The notes beneath the pieces were generated by a model. It did no database searches, was not told the DNA's origin, and saw only the letters and a list, made by a program, of their open reading frames with translations. DNA of 64,000 nt from Agaricus subrufescens (lineage: Eukaryota > Basidiomycota > Agaricomycetes > Agaricales > Agaricaceae), in assembly GCA_029945375.1 (NCBI GenBank), contig CM057057.1:806001-870000 (forward strand). Reading direction: 5' to 3'. The first letter of the stretch is position 1, and each line of letters opens with the position of its first letter. This document shows, piece after piece, positions 47,127 to 61,110 of this stretch. Made by a program: the position numbers and the translations under genes.

Positions 47127-47162
47127 CAGTTTCTCACAGGCTGTTGTCGGCAGTGTGGCGCC
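47127..47162 (-). promoter_or_regulatory. Conserved block upstream of NACHT copy 3
   Basis: CAGTTTCTCACAGGCTGTTG with GTGGCGCC, the same element as in the other units, ~77-112 bp upstream of the start. Confidence 0.55.
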
Positions 47163-48855
47163 GGCCAGGACCGAGGAAGTGGTCTGAGATACCACGCATC
47201 AAACTTGATAGCATCGACGATGGTCGCTAAGCCGCATTTCTCCGCACAGAAAGCAGTCTATTTGAGAACATGTTCATATTGACGATCTCATCAACAACGA
47301 CATGCAAACTACTCTTTGCAGCGTGACATCTGATGTTGTCCCGCCCTACCGTAGCTAAATACCATTTGGAGACGGGGATCAAACGACCATTGTTCTTTAG
47401 AAATCCTGACTCTCTCACTGACAAAAGCGGCCCAGCCTTGCAGGCCAAACCTGGTTTCTTGGATCGCGCCCGCTTGGACTTTGCGGGTGTCTGTAAACGT
47501 CCCTGTCAGTAATATGCTTGAAAAGGACGGCGCAAAGGATCATGTACAACTGAGGGTAACAGCAATGGTAATCAACCCAAGAAAGTATCCAGGCTGGGAG
47601 CCGACATATGAAAGCGTCACCAAAAAGGATCATAGAGAGCGCCAAGCTAAAGATAAGTACTAACAGCAGAAGGGTATGGAGTGCATGGTCGGTTTCGCAG
47701 GCCCATTGGCAAAAATGTGATGGTGTGATCCCTCACAGTGATGTGCTCCAGCTCCAGATGTGAATCATTCAAGGGCGAAGAAGCGCTGCAGGACGAGAGG
47801 GCTAAAGATGATCAAAAGATCAAAAGAGGGGCGCCACTGATCAGAGGCCATTGACAGTAAGGGTGATTTGTCCTTGCCCAAGAGAGTGTGTACTGATCCT
47901 ATGGAATCTATATCAGTAGAATGTCTGAGTGCGTAGGGTATGATGCTGACACGAGGAGAGGAGGGAGAGAAGTGCTAGACGGCGCGAATGGGTCATCCCA
48001 AGCCACGCTTCATACACCAAGGACTGAAACGGCGTCGTAGGTATGTAAGTGCCGGGAGTCGGAGCTGGTGCGGAGAGGACAGTCTAACTTCGTAGTGGCA
48101 CACCATCAGCGACACTCGTGTTGTGGTGATCTTGACGTGCTCGTATGAGATGCTGCGATGGAGGGAACGGATTGCCGGACCTTATTCAAGAGAAGGCGGT
48201 GAGTAAAGGGAGGCATTATTGATAGCACAACGTACCGAAGGATTTCTCCTAGCTCGTGAAGCAACACGTCGATACATAGCTATCGCGTTGATACTGTTTG
48301 AACCGGGGGGGGCAAATAGTCACATGAACTGAATGCTAGAATTGAGAAAACACTGCCACGGACGTTCTCCATAATAGTGGCTTGTATCTGCCCATTTGCG
48401 CGCGTGTCTCGCAATTCTATCACTCTTTATCCACTCATCCAGCATAGAGCTACCCGATGTGATGGAACATTGCACCCGAGCTGGACCACAGGTAAAGATG
48501 ACCCAGTAGTGAGTACGACAGGTTTCTACGTAGTAGTTTGAAAATTGACAATTGCCAGTTCAGAGTTCCGACATTTTTTTTTATGATTCTAGATGTAATA
48601 TGAAGTCTTGCTTCAGTTCATGTGAGGTTTAAGTGGATTCACAAACGCTAAATACTGAGTATATAAGCTCTCTGCCCATAGAATACACCACAAGGCACGC
48701 TGTAGAAAGTGATGCTCACGTCTTTCATTGCAGTTGCGCTTAATACAACAAAGGCCCTCTACTTGGTGTCTATGTATGTATAGTGGATCCTGGAGCGGAG
48801 GAAGCGGCATTAGACCCATGGCAAGCATCGTGTCGAGAACGTATGATATCAGCTT
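47163..48855. other. Array spacer upstream of NACHT copy 3
   Basis: Matches 26060-27340 in parts (spacer of unit 1). 48180-48500 also matches 62690-63030. No intact gene. Confidence 0.4.
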
Positions 48856-49560
48856 TCATGGAAATGGGACGCAGTGAATCACGAAACTTGGAGTACAACC
48901 CGCATCTGACGAAACGTCAGAAGCGAGAAAATGAGAGTGCGAAAGACTCACACGTTGCAGACAGTCCTTCCTTTGCCATCTTTTCTCCAGAGAGCAGTAG
49001 CCATCGTGTTGCGGTTCCATCATTGACCAAATCAAGAAGCTAAGCTGGGACTCAGCAAACTGTGCATTGGAAAAGCGCATACACTTACTCTTAACATCGA
49101 TGGTCTCTTGTCTGTTATGTCCACCAATGACCCCATGAGTGACGCTATGTACGACATTGACGTTGTAAATTGTCAAGGGTCGTTCCGCAGCACCGGTATT
49201 CCCAACATTATCACCATTATTACTCTTGTCACCGCCACAGTGACCACTTCTTATGCTCTTCGGCTTCGGCTGCTTGTGGACTTTGCAGTACAGGCCGCAA
49301 GCGTAGCAGTTCAGCTCGTCGGTCAAACCTCTCCTCCATAGCGGTGCACCACAGTTCGAACATTCAGCTTTGACTCTTCCTGGAGCGTCACTGATATTGA
49401 CGCGATGAAGAGAGGAAGAATTTTAAGATGTGGCGGTAGCATCGGGGTGGATGCGGGATAAAATTCCAGTCTTGACTGCGAGTGGGGGGGCAGTGTTTGT
49501 GTTGGTATGAGCGACAGAAGTGCCGAAGAGAGGATCGAGGTTTGATGGAGCGACTGTTTC
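48856..49560 (-). pseudogene. GATA zinc-finger gene remnant, unit 3 (best preserved)
   Basis: The minus-strand frame runs ...VKAECSNCGAPLWRRG, TDELNCYACGLYCKVHKQ, PKPKSIR, a clear GATA-type finger with all four Cys and the WRR motif. The loop between the Cys pairs is 14 residues instead of the family's 17-18; the other copies have THT/THA here. An upstream in-frame TAA (~49427) and lack of a start and other exons argue for a pseudogene. It could still be an exon of an unrecognised gene. Confidence 0.6.
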
Positions 49561-49631
49561 TGGGAGAGATAAGGGTTGCTTGACTGCCTGCGACAGAGGA
49601 ATGTATGATTCTCGACTGAAGTAAAAGAGAT

Positions 49632-49826
49632 GGTCCTGTCACAGTCACAGAATCGTCACATGTTCTCTGGGTTGTGGCAGGCATGACAAAACATCGACTT
49701 TACCCGGTCAATTTGACGGCTCTCCACGACCGGACATCAACGGAAAAGACGACCATGTGCGGGAGTATTGCAGTACCGGCAGTCCTATGCAGGGATTCCT
49801 TCGCGTAGGTGCTCCGAAACATTCCG
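49632..49826 (+). repeat. TGTCAC block, unit 4
   Basis: AGTCAC at 49643 and CGTCAC at 49654 (11 bp period), then GGACATCAACGGAAAAGACGA and GTGCTCCGAAACATTCCG. Closest to the block at 18918. Confidence 0.65.
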
Positions 49827-52658
49827 ATTCACCCTATCATGCCATTTCACAACCAAACCTATAGACAAGGTGGAGGTAAACAACTCACAAATGAACGTGA
49901 AGAAACACAGAGCCGTCGTCTGACAAGGCGAGAATGTCCTCGAAGAATATCCAGGCTATCGAGAAGCCGTTCCGGTGCCATCAGAATAGGAGCAACCGTA
50001 ATGTTGCACTGTACACAAAATCAGGGGGTAGAGTGGGAGGGGAGACATAGCCTAGTCTGAAGCAAGCCAAGGTGGGTGACGTCGCGCAAGGGCACGCAAG
50101 ATGTCCTTGAAGCACTCGATATACCGAGAACTCGGTAGGAGCTAAAGGCCACGGGTTTGAGTTGCGTTTGTTGTTAGCTGGGGCCTGGAATAGAGGGTGA
50201 AACGAGTGATAGTACGTAGAAGTGCATCGCCGTTAATCATGCAAGAGCGAAGGGGATGTGCAGTCGTTGAAGGATGTGACTTGCAAAGGGTCCTGGGATG
50301 TATCTCCAGGGTTAAGAAGTGGTTGTCGATCGCTTGCTGTGGCTTTGGCTGTTAATGAGGTGCGGCGGGTGCGCAAGGTGGTTCAGAGGATACAAGTAGA
50401 TGCTTGCTGAAGTGCGGGCACCGGAGCAGGAGCCTCGCAAAGGACTCAAGTCCTACTTTCTGGTTGAGAATGCATATCCGTTCGCTGCGGGTCAAGAGAT
50501 CACTCGGTCACGGTTTTTCTCACGGGCCACTCTCAACATGAAAGCGCTTTGCCCATTCGCGGCACCTCTCCGTAGTTCCAGCGACACGCTCGCCGTGGAG
50601 AACTGCCAAGAAATGATCTCTATCCCGGCCCAGAATCGGCCTCGGAGTCATCTCTCCCTGGGACTGACCGTGCAAGTAGCTCGATCGGTCTGGATGCACC
50701 TGTCCGGCAGCTGACATGCTGGTGCGTTCTTGACTGCCCATGTTGGCAGAATATTCTTAATACATGTCGTGTCCACAGAGTATCTTATACCATCATGCAC
50801 ACACCACCCTTCTTGCTCAACAGCGCCGCTGAGTATCGTCAAGAGCGCACCTCCCGAAGAAAGTCAGGATGAACGCACCGCCATCTTCACCACTTTATTG
50901 CAAGTCTATGACCACACCCAGACTGTTACACCTCTATGCAACCTTTACAGAAGCTCATTCGTCAGAACTCCTTTCCCAGCGGGTGGCGACTACCACCGTC
51001 CTGTTATCATTCAACTCTGCTTTTGTGCATCGAACCAACAGTGACCCATCATCTGAAGACATCATCCAAAGGCCATCGCGACGGTGGCTGCTAACCTGCG
51101 GACAACCATAAACAGGAGGTGATACAAATGTTCCTCTCCTGCCATTCCGCTGGCTTTGCCCAAATTCTGGCAAAATGTACGTCGCTGTGTTCGTGGTTGT
51201 TCTTCAAAGTACCTCATAGATCCTTACTGGTGACACAAAAATAGCAGGTCAACTCGGTCAACCATCGCTCGATCGTTCTGTACCGTGACATAAAACATCG
51301 TCACTTTTCGAACCTCTGAGAAAGCTGGGCTACAACTTCATCCACCCTGGACACAATACTTTCATGTTTATGCTCGGCATCCCCTCCCAAATATCTTGGT
51401 CATCCCCCCGCCGAATGTGTTGTACTAACTCTTGGAAGAACCTCAGTGGGCGGCCGCTTATGATCATAATGAATACGCACTCAACAAATTTAAAAGTAGG
51501 GTGCCAATTTCACGCGAGGGAATGCCGTTGCTTTACCAGTGACCAGTTCTCACCCGCCTCCTCCAACGTTCAAACATTACAAGACGAGCCCATCCATCTC
51601 GTCCCATGTGTCCGTTGGATCGCTCATGCGCTACATACCCTCATCGCTCCCCCTCTAACCACCACCGCTCAGCATGACGCCAAGAATACCCTGCCTAATC
51701 GGTATGCCTCGGCAGTATGTACGTGGTCTCTCAATCTCAATCGTTATATTCTAGTTCCATCACTGATGCTAAAAAGGGATATTGGTGACCTAATAACGCG
51801 TGATTAGAGATGCACCCTGCCAGCTTGCTCGATTCCAACCTCTATTCGTATTGCATTTCACACTACGGGGATCCAACGATGCTCCAAATATGGTGCAAAC
51901 CCGGGGCGCCCAGCTGTTCCTCTATACGATAGAGAGGGTGAAGAGGTTGCTTGGTAGTTTTATATTGTATTCCGTTCCGGGTGAGTGACCCGCTCTTGTC
52001 TCTAAGGCTCCTTGTTGACAGCAGCGATGTAGAGTGACCCTTGTATGAACTTTTACTCTTTGCTGTTGTCACATAGAGATTCCTTCGATGCGAAATCTGA
52101 TTATGTCGCCATATTTTCAACCAGCAGCCTTTTGTCAATGTATCGAGTCGTCGCACACTTGTGAGACTCGTAGACGTGATCATCTTGAGGAATAGTTGAT
52201 ATATGTTGCGGGGATGATCACCTCCGACTAGAACTCATCTCAGAGCCATCTTTGTCAGTAATTTACGGCAATAAATAATCCACCCTGTTGTTGCAATACG
52301 GTAGCTCTCAAGTCGGCGTGCCATTACTATTGCCCAACATATCTTAATAAATCTGTGCGTCTTCCCGAAGACTCCTGAGCTCTCGCGGGACTGCGTCCCT
52401 GGACGACATACCACACACGCCCTACGTACTGTCATTGAAAAGTCTGCTCGAACGTACCATCGCAGAGCCTGTGCACTGGACGTTTCGGTCATCACCTGTT
52501 GAGGATCTATTCACCATTTCCTTGCAACCCCTTATCTTAATGGCTGTTAATCAACAAAAATTGCACAACATTCTCGCTACTTATCAAATCCGCCAAAATC
52601 AAGAATTTGAATTCGAGAAAACGTAACGCATACAAAAGTACAAGGATGAAAATTGGGT
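49827..52658. other. Decayed array spacer, unit 4
   Basis: Matches 19160-19560 and then 29760-32110. The plus-strand stretch 50850-51800 keeps a longer readable part of the dead gene seen in unit 2 (SQDERTAIFTTLLQ, LVPSLMLKRDIGDLITRD). No intact frame. Confidence 0.5.
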
Positions 52659-55600
52659 TTACGCCTCATCAGGGTATGGAATCAAATAACGTGCTCGGCC
52701 CATCTCAAAATTCCATTTGTCGACAATCTTCGAGTCGTCTTCAGTATATTCATATTCAAAAGCTGCAAACCGCCCCCCTGCCGTTCCACCAATCAGAACT
52801 TGAAGTTGTGGTCTGCGCTGCTGAAACATCTGAAGATTTGATATGTGGTACCTAAGTTTTTCCATATGCCATGGCTAGAATAGAATATCATCACAGATCA
52901 GTATACTACACACCCTAAAAAAAATTTTCCTTACAGGATGGAACCAAAACCTTTCCTCACCCAATTCAAGATACCTTTCAGCATATAGTAATGTATTGCA
53001 GTGATCAAGTCTGAGCTCTCGAAACTCAATCGCATGAAAGAGACCTCTAGAGCTCAGCTCCATCTGATATGTCTACAAACCAAATTAGAGACCGACGATA
53101 TAGCGTAAATTAGGGACTTACATTCCAGAGAGTAAGCAATGTCACAAAAAATTTAGTCTTGGCAAAAAGAATTTCAGATACTGTAAAATAATCTAATTGA
53201 CCAAGTATGTCAAAGAATAGACCCTGAATTTGCGGTGATTCAAGTTCATCAGGCCCATATTTAACAACTTTAGCTAATGCGTTGTGAACATGATAAGAGA
53301 GGCACTCGACTCGCTCAGAGACTTGCTCCTCATCAAAGTCATGACTTGATAGACTGAAATCAGAAAGACACTGTGAAAAATATTTAGCCCACTGAGATTC
53401 ATCTAGTTTATTAAAATCAGGATAGGTGGCAATATATGATATAAAAACTCACCAGGTGAGCCATGACACCACCTCTTGTAGTCTAACCAAAAATTACAAA
53501 GCACCTTAAGTGCAGTGATTAAAGCCTGGTTTATTGAGGTAGAGAATTTCTTGGAGCGGGTAGAGTCTTCCAGATATCCATAAAATGAAGCATGAAAGAT
53601 GATGTTCTTTGAAGGGTCCCCAGGAGGTGTCAGAAGCATCGGATAGCAACCATTGAGTGCAGCATCGACCACATCCAATTTGGTGCCGAAAGTAACAGAG
53701 ATGCCAATGGGATATTGAAGACTGTTGAAGAAGGAACCCGAAGATGTTTTTCTATTGAGTAAAACATCAAGCACCTGTTTTGTTGTCGGCCACATGTCAA
53801 GAGAGACGGAATCAAGGATATGGGTGTATAACGCATCAACATAAATGAAGGGATGCCCATCAGATGGATCAACTTCATCAATGAGAGCTAGCAGCTGGTC
53901 GAGACGTGTGATGGGGTTGCCAGCAGCATAGGGATCTTCAATGAATCGGATCGCTATACTGCCAAATACGAAGTGGCGGGTCATAGCACCTGCCAGTTTG
54001 AGTAATTCCTCCCTGCTAGGCCAAGTCGGTGGTACCATTTGTAGATATTTTGCGCGGATTGTGTCAAAATTGTGGTTAAGGAAGTGTTCTGGATCATGGT
54101 AAAAGTTGGAGTGGGCAATAGGGATGATAAAGCATTGGTGCCGTAATTCTGGCCCGTCGTCTGATTCAGGTTCATCAAGCTGATGCCTGAACAAAAGAAG
54201 GCGACCGGTTTCAAAGCTTCCACAAGATAAGACAGGAAGCTGTGGATGATATGATTGAAGGTGTGATAGATCATGTAAAATTCGATCCTAAAAAGATATG
54301 TCAATACGGTGGATACACCAGTGATTTGTTTCTTACTCGTTTATCGCTGCCATCCAAAGAGTTGTCATTATTGTGATACAAAACACAACCTAGATCCTCC
54401 ACGGCATGAGAAAATTGGAACTGTTCCAACCTCATTGCTGTAATGATACCTCTAGACGCAAGCGTATCACCATAAGCCTACACCAAAAATCAGCAAAGGG
54501 AAGGCATTTAAAACAGTAGAATTTACCTCCCACATGTCAAACAACCAAGGCCACAACTTGCTATTTGTTTCATCTCCTGATAATATGTCGCGTACAGAAC
54601 CATATTCAAACTGGCTCAGTAGATTGAAACACTGATCCTGATCCTCTTCTGATGAAAACGTCATTCCATTAGGATCGTGCTTTTCAACCAAAAAGTCAAC
54701 TAGTGCTTCGTGGATGGATGATATACATGAATCGTGGAAGGATTCGAGATCTGACTTATGGGGTTCTTCACTAAGGGAGTAAATGATTAGGATGGTATTG
54801 TAAATAAAGTTTCGTGCTGGGCTTTTCACTCACTTCTGTTCAGGGAGTATTGTTGAAAACAATTTCGCCCATCGATCTTTGTACGTGAGGCCTAGATAAT
54901 TGGTATTTTCACATGATGCACGAAATTATTCCAATTTATTTACATACCTGAGGTTGGCGTATCATTACTCTTAAATTTTTCCCAAACGCCGAGCCACAAT
55001 TTGGGTAGCCCTTCTTTCACATCTCCAAGGGATATACAAAAATTGTGGGACCGAATCGGATCCAGCAAATAGTCACTGAATGAGGCATGATAGAACGACG
55101 TTGAGTGAAAGATGTTATCAGACACATCGAGGAGGGAATAGCAGCCATTCAATGCAGTATAAACAGTGGCCACTTCGAGACCAAGAACGACTGCGATGCC
55201 TGCTGGCCTCTCCAACAACCAGCCACCAGGTTCTTGGTCCGCAAGAAGAACTCCGAGAACACGTTTTGTAATTGGCCATACGTCATCTGGAATATCTTCC
55301 AGAATGCGTGAGTACAGGACATCCAGGGGGACAAATGGTTGACTGTTGGATGGAGGCATAGCACCGTCGAGAGCAGATAAGACTTGATTGAGGCGCGTGG
55401 GAGGAGCATGTCGAGGCTGCGCGATGAACCGAAGTGTTGTCTCAGCAAAGATGAAAAGACCAGATGCGGCGGCAGCTAATTTCGAGATCTGCTCTTCGCT
55501 AGGCCATTCCTTTGGTACCCTTCGCCCGGACTCTCTCCGGATTCTGTCTAGATCATTCCTTATGAAGAGCTCGACGTCTCGAATGGATTCTTCGGAGTCT

Positions 55601-56768
55601 ACGGGAACGTCCCTTGACCAATACGACAGTATGACTTTCTCTTCGTTGAACGTGTCACGGATGTGTGGTTCCGGGCGACTGGAGATAGTCCAAAGAAGAG
55701 GAATATCGGGATACTTGAGGACAAAATTAGCAACGAGACGAATGATCTGCTTTTGCGATTCAAGTTCATCGAGCTCATCGAGCCCATCCAGTAAAACACC
55801 CCACGGTTTCGAACCAGCCCCAATCTTCTTGTCAACAAACGGTTCCACAATGAACGTTTTGAACTGGACCTCAATCCCTTTGTTGACTAGCTCGGGGTCT
55901 CGATCAAGCTTCTCAGTGATGTAGGCGCAGTATTCCTCGATACGTACAGCAAGCTGGTAGCCAACTGTGAGGAAGAGATGCCGGGAGGAGTTACGTTTGT
56001 TCGGACGAGAAATAAAGACAGATGCTCCCAACTCCTGAGCTTCCGCAAGTTTGTCGGCGAGAGTCTGCATGATCGCCGATTTCCCGACCCCTGCCGGGCC
56101 ATATACCCAGACGAACAATTTGTCCTTTTCTTCGTCATAGAACCAAGTAATTATATGTTCATTGATTTTGACCCGAGTACCAAGGTGACATCTGGGAACG
56201 GGTTCGCGAGCAGATGAGTCGCGATCAGCATCGGGAATGATATGCTTGGAAAGGTGTTTCATGGCTTGAAGACACGTCAGCCTGGAGCATATGCAGATAC
56301 GCTGGTACCTTACCTTTGCGTCGTTGATCGCTACTGATATTGATTGTCGTCCTCGTCGAATTGTCAACCATGGTAGGATTGTTCACAGAAAAATTACTAC
56401 TATGGCTTAAAAAGCCACCGCCTGATCCTACAACAATTGCTGGGACTGTACAGAATATCAGTACACTGAGCCAATATGTGATCAGAGCGTTTATGACCTT
56501 GACTAGTAGATGCATGTCCCATATCCAGTGCACGGTGGCTCGGTGACAGCTCACCCATGACAGCAGCAGCAGCGAGAGCAGAGGAATGAAGAGTTGGAGA
56601 AGAGGTTTGTGCAATGGCTGCGAGACCTGACGCAGAAATGAGCGGACTGCTTATTGAAGACCAATAATCAGCGTACTCACCGCCAGCCACAGCATCATCC
56701 CTCTTCTTGGAGGAAAACGGCTTGCGAATGAGAGCCTTCAACTTTTCACGTTTTGATCCTGGGTCCAT
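52659..56768 (-). CDS. NACHT NTPase, NLR-like, with duplicated NACHT/X modules (copy 4)
   Basis: Exons 56681-56768, 56498-56626, 56314-56445, 54948-56264, 54834-54891, 54527-54770, 54337-54477, 53453-54287, 53122-53402, 52935-53072 and 52659-52874 join in frame to 1192 codons. First and second exons have exactly the lengths seen in copy 1. Start MDPGSKREKLKALIRKPF, then GGGFLSHSSNFSVNNP with MVDNS. NACHT: P-loop GPAGVGKS, VLLDGLDELDELE, SRPEPH, and FYHASFSDYLLDPIRSHNF at the domain end. X1 runs from GLTYKDRWAK to HPQLPVL. The P-loop-less second half contains WPSREELLKLAGAM and FHASFYGYLEDSTRSKKF. X2 runs from DESQWAKYFS to RPQLQVLIGG. Ends in YPDEA. Closest to copy 2. Intact. Confidence 0.88.
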
Positions 56769-56844
56769 AGCGGTGTGCAATAAGGTTGGTTGGAAAAGGG
56801 ATGCTCAAAGTTCTAGTGAGAGTGGCAGGATGAGGCACGATGAC

Positions 56845-56880
56845 CAGTTTCTCACAGGCTGTGGTCGACAGATTGGCGCC
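56845..56880 (-). promoter_or_regulatory. Conserved block upstream of NACHT copy 4
   Basis: CAGTTTCTCACAGGCTGTGG with TTGGCGCC, ~77-112 bp upstream of the start; nearly identical to the copy 2 block. Confidence 0.55.
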
Positions 56881-57651
56881 GGTTGAGTCCCAACGTGGCC
56901 TGACATTCAAATCCCATGCATCTTACCTCATAGCATTGGCGACAATTCCTGAGGCATTCGTCTGCGCAAATAACAGTCCATTTGACAACACGTTCATATT
57001 GATAGCTACATCAACATTGACATGCAAACCATTCTGTTACACAATAATTGAATGAATACCGTAGCTAAATAGCATCCAGGCGTAAAGTTAAACAATCGCA
57101 TCTTCTCTTTGGTATCTTGATTCCTCGCAGTAATCAAACAAGCGCAGCCTTGCAGACGGGATCTATCACTTTAAGAAGTCAGCACATCCGGTAGGGTTTT
57201 CATTCTAAATGATGCGGCATACCTTGGGAGCCACATTGACGAAGGATGATCGCTAATGAGTTATCTGCAGTCGGAGACGACTGCGCTGGTGGACATATTA
57301 TGGGCTCCAAAGATCAGTCGCGCCGCCGGGTAATACCCAGAGGGATCAACAAAGTCGCCAGGAAGAAGCGTAGACAAGAAAGGTATGCAGTTGGAAGAAA
57401 GCAGATAGAGCATCGTTGTTGGCACCGCTACACCAAAGAAAGTGCCTTATCCTTGAAGGCCGTCGTCTTTAAGATAGATGTGATGGGACATTTTCATGCT
57501 GTGATGCGCTCGGATCTGTCCAGGTCAATGAGAGGCACATTCATTGCCAGTATGGAGATACCTCTGCAGGCTGTCCAGAATGGGTGGTCAACGAAGGCGG
57601 GCTGGTAAGGAAAAGACGTGGTGGGTCTGAAGGTAAGCTCAGACGAAACCC

Positions 57652-57668
57652 TGTCACAGAGATGTCAC
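57652..57668 (+). promoter_or_regulatory. Paired TGTCAC hexamers, 11 bp period
   Basis: TGTCACAGAGATGTCAC, identical in sequence and spacing to 37051-37067. Confidence 0.45.
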
Positions 57669-60419
57669 AGGATCCCCATGTAACGGTAAGACGGAAAACG
57701 AATTGATATTCTTCGCCCATTCTGCGCTTTATCAACACCGGAGATGGACGGGAAAGATGAGCAGGCAGTTGTAGATCGTCATCCTGCCAGGCCCACGTTA
57801 TCATCTCCTTAGTGGGTGTCCAGAAGTGTTCCGGTTTACGCTCATCCTATCACCTTTTTCAGTTTCACCACCAGGTCCTCAGACACGCCAGCGAAATATC
57901 TACGAACGGGTCTATGAATGGGAAGACGTTGTTGAATGATAAAACTCTGAGTGACCAGAGTATTGGAGCAGAGGGCGTCGATTTGAGGGTTTTGATGTTG
58001 ACGACGGGTTATGCCGATCCGTGCTTATCCATGAATGGGTGGAAAGATCCTTGGAGGCGGGGACTACAACGAATAATAGGGTTTTTGCAGGTTACTGGTG
58101 TATATGCTGAAGGGGGAGAAAGGGAAGCATTAGACGGCAAGTATGGGCTACTGCATAGCATGCTCCAAGTAGAGGGGACGTCGATGTATGAGTGCCCCAG
58201 TCGAAAAAGGAGGCTTTCAAACTGCAGCAAAGACGTGGCAGCCGATGGTGTTCGTATTGCCTGATTTGCAGCAGCCTGAACGTGGGCCATGGGTGGTAAG
58301 CCCTGCGTCAGCCGGGGTGGACAGCGCAGGCTAGCTGAAAAGGAAGCGGTTAGCAAAGAGGGCTTGTACCGAGCGAGAGACAAACCGACCAATTGATTGA
58401 TTGGGCAGCAAGCCAGTGCGCAGTGGTCGGTTGTGCACACTAGAATTGAAACCGAGTTGAGACTGGCTGGCTGCGAACCAAAAATGCTGGGCCTGAGATA
58501 CGGGAACCGCGAGTAGACAAAGACTTTGGCAAATGATCGTGGACTCGAATTCCAGTCGACTAGAGATTCGTTGCCTGGAGAGGTAGCGTCGTTTTGTTTC
58601 TCACGGCGCACGTTGGATTCGACGAAATGTGGTAGCCCGCAGCGAGAGGAACGCAGTGCACGCTGTAAGCAGGCGATCGTCTTTGGGAGGCGCGGTCACG
58701 AGACCATCGCCCCTTTCTCCTCTCAACCCCGCGCCCTCTCCTTTCGCCTCACTCAACACAGACTCGCTCGGCCTCGCGTCGCGCTCGCTGCAGCTTATGC
58801 GCCGTGAGTGGGCCCACCTGCCCTTCGCAGCCTGCCTCAGCGAAGACGCTCCAGGCGGACAGGGAAGCCAAAGTTGAAGGCTTTCACCCAATCTCGCCCA
58901 CTCACCCGTAATCATATATCGTACCTGTACTTACTCTAGTAGTCCCCTCACACATACACACACACTCTCTCTCATGCCGTCCATCGTATGAATTTAAACC
59001 TTTGTTCACCTGGTCCTCGAGAAAACGAACAAGCCTGGCAAAGACAGACTCATTGGCGATACAGTCCTGAACCACGACTTGCGGCCATCTTGAACATTCT
59101 GGCCCGTATCCCCACTGTTCTCCCGTTTCCGAAGCACGCCTTGTCCTCGTCGTCATGATCATACGCGAGGAACCTGTAACGAATACACTTCCAGACACGC
59201 TAGGATTTGCCCCACAGTTATCTGCCTGACTCAGCATATAATTCAATCTTGCGCATCACTCCAGCCACTACCAAACTGGTGCGTCCCCTCCTACCCATGT
59301 TGAGCTACCTATTCTTAAACCTCGACACTCCAGCAAGGATATATCATGCCTCCATGAGACTGGAAATTTCTCGGCTGCATCGCTAAACAGCATGACGAAC
59401 ACGCCTTATGCACTAGACCAAAGTCCTGATAGCTGGCATGCTGAACTCTCCGATGGTCTTATATTGAGACCCTGCACAATAATCTACTGCCATGAATTAC
59501 CACCGCGGACTCCGGCACTGTCTCCAAAAACATTTGGAGAAGTTTATTCACCCGAAAGAACCGAAGGTGATCCGTCACCTCTAACAATCCGTTATCATAT
59601 ACCTCCGCATCTCGTGCCACTGAGCAGCGATGATCATGATCTGAATGGGTCATTCCAAAGTCATAGCGACGACCAGTGTTGAATGTTGAAGTATAGTAAA
59701 CCGGTAGGGAAAAATCCAACTGGCTGCTGTTCCTCGTATTAGAGTATGTTGATTGTTGATTGTTGATCTGTTTATTGACATTCATCTTATCGTCTCACAA
59801 GTTCTCAGTCCGATCAGTGGCAAGAATACATCAAGCTGATCTGGACAACTACAGCACGAATTTTTCAAAACGCTTTCAGAGGTCCAGTCGCCAAATTCCC
59901 CCTTGATGACCGTTACTTCAACTAAACAGGTCAAAGTGCCTTCGTGTTTGCGATCGTCGCATTGCTCTCGACTACCTCGATCTACACTATACGTGCTATT
60001 ATGTCATTTTCCTCTCATTGATACGTACCAAGTCACTAATAGTTCTAAAATAGTACGTTGAATTCATGCGGGGGAATGCCGTTGCTATTCACGGCTACAG
60101 GTTGTCGACAACTCACTTTGTCTTCTGATACTACTGCCTAATGACCCTTGCCCAAGCTGCTTCAGTATTCTCTAGACGCATGCACACTATTCTGTGACCA
60201 CCCCCCCTTAGATGTCGTCGTTCAGCATGAGGCCAAGAGTCCCCTGCCTAACCGTTTGGTCTTGCCACTATGTACGCGCTCTTTTGATCCCGCTTGTTGA
60301 ATTTCGCTTCCATCACTGATCATAAAAAAGAATAGCAGGAGCTCAACTACACCTGATTCGAAACTCAACTTCCTGGCTTAGTTGACTCAGATCTGTAGCC
60401 TCTAGGCTGGAGATGATAA

Positions 60420-61110
60420 TTCTTTTGAATATACTGAATTCCAGGTACGCACTCTATTCTTATCTTCGAGACTTCTCTCATCGACAACGTTGATGCAGCT
60501 ATCATACCATGCTTCCTTCTCTTGCTTGTCATTGTCGACACGGAATCTTTTTCACCTATAAATAACTGTATCGGAAGGACATCAATCCTACGTTCTTATA
60601 TGGGCTTACCCAATCAGACGAGCCAACGCAATGCAAAGCTGGCAACGGTCACGTCCAGACAAAGATACATCTGCGTCCCGCCAAGTATGCGGCCTCTGTC
60701 GTGAAGGGTGCCATTTGAGTGGATCTTGATAAACCTGTGCAGTGGATAGCACGCGCAGTATGGTAGAGGGTGGACGTGTTATTAGATAAAGAGGGTTGTA
60801 TCCCTGTAGGTCCATGAGGACTAGACTAGCGTTGGAAGTACTGTAGCGGTATATACTTAGTGTAAAAATACTCGCTGTGAGCAGTCTATCGCGTTAATGT
60901 GTCGACAATGCTTTCGTTCATGACACTCAATTCCGCGTACGCAGACTGCTCTTATCTTCGGGGGTTCTCATCGATGATGGTTATACAGAAATCGTACCTT
61001 GCCACCTTTCCTTTACTCGTCACTGTCGACACACAACTTCTTCCACCTACAAATAGTTGTATTGGAAGAATCTCGATTCCATGACCTTATGTGAATACAC
61101 CAAACTGGAA
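60420..61110. repeat. Local direct duplication of a ~190 bp spacer block
   Basis: 60430-60620 and 60925-61110 are diverged copies (AATTCC.GGTACGCA, CATACC.TGC, CTTGTCATTGTCGACAC, AACTGTATCGGAAG). Unit 2 has the block once, near 39070-39250. Confidence 0.55.
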
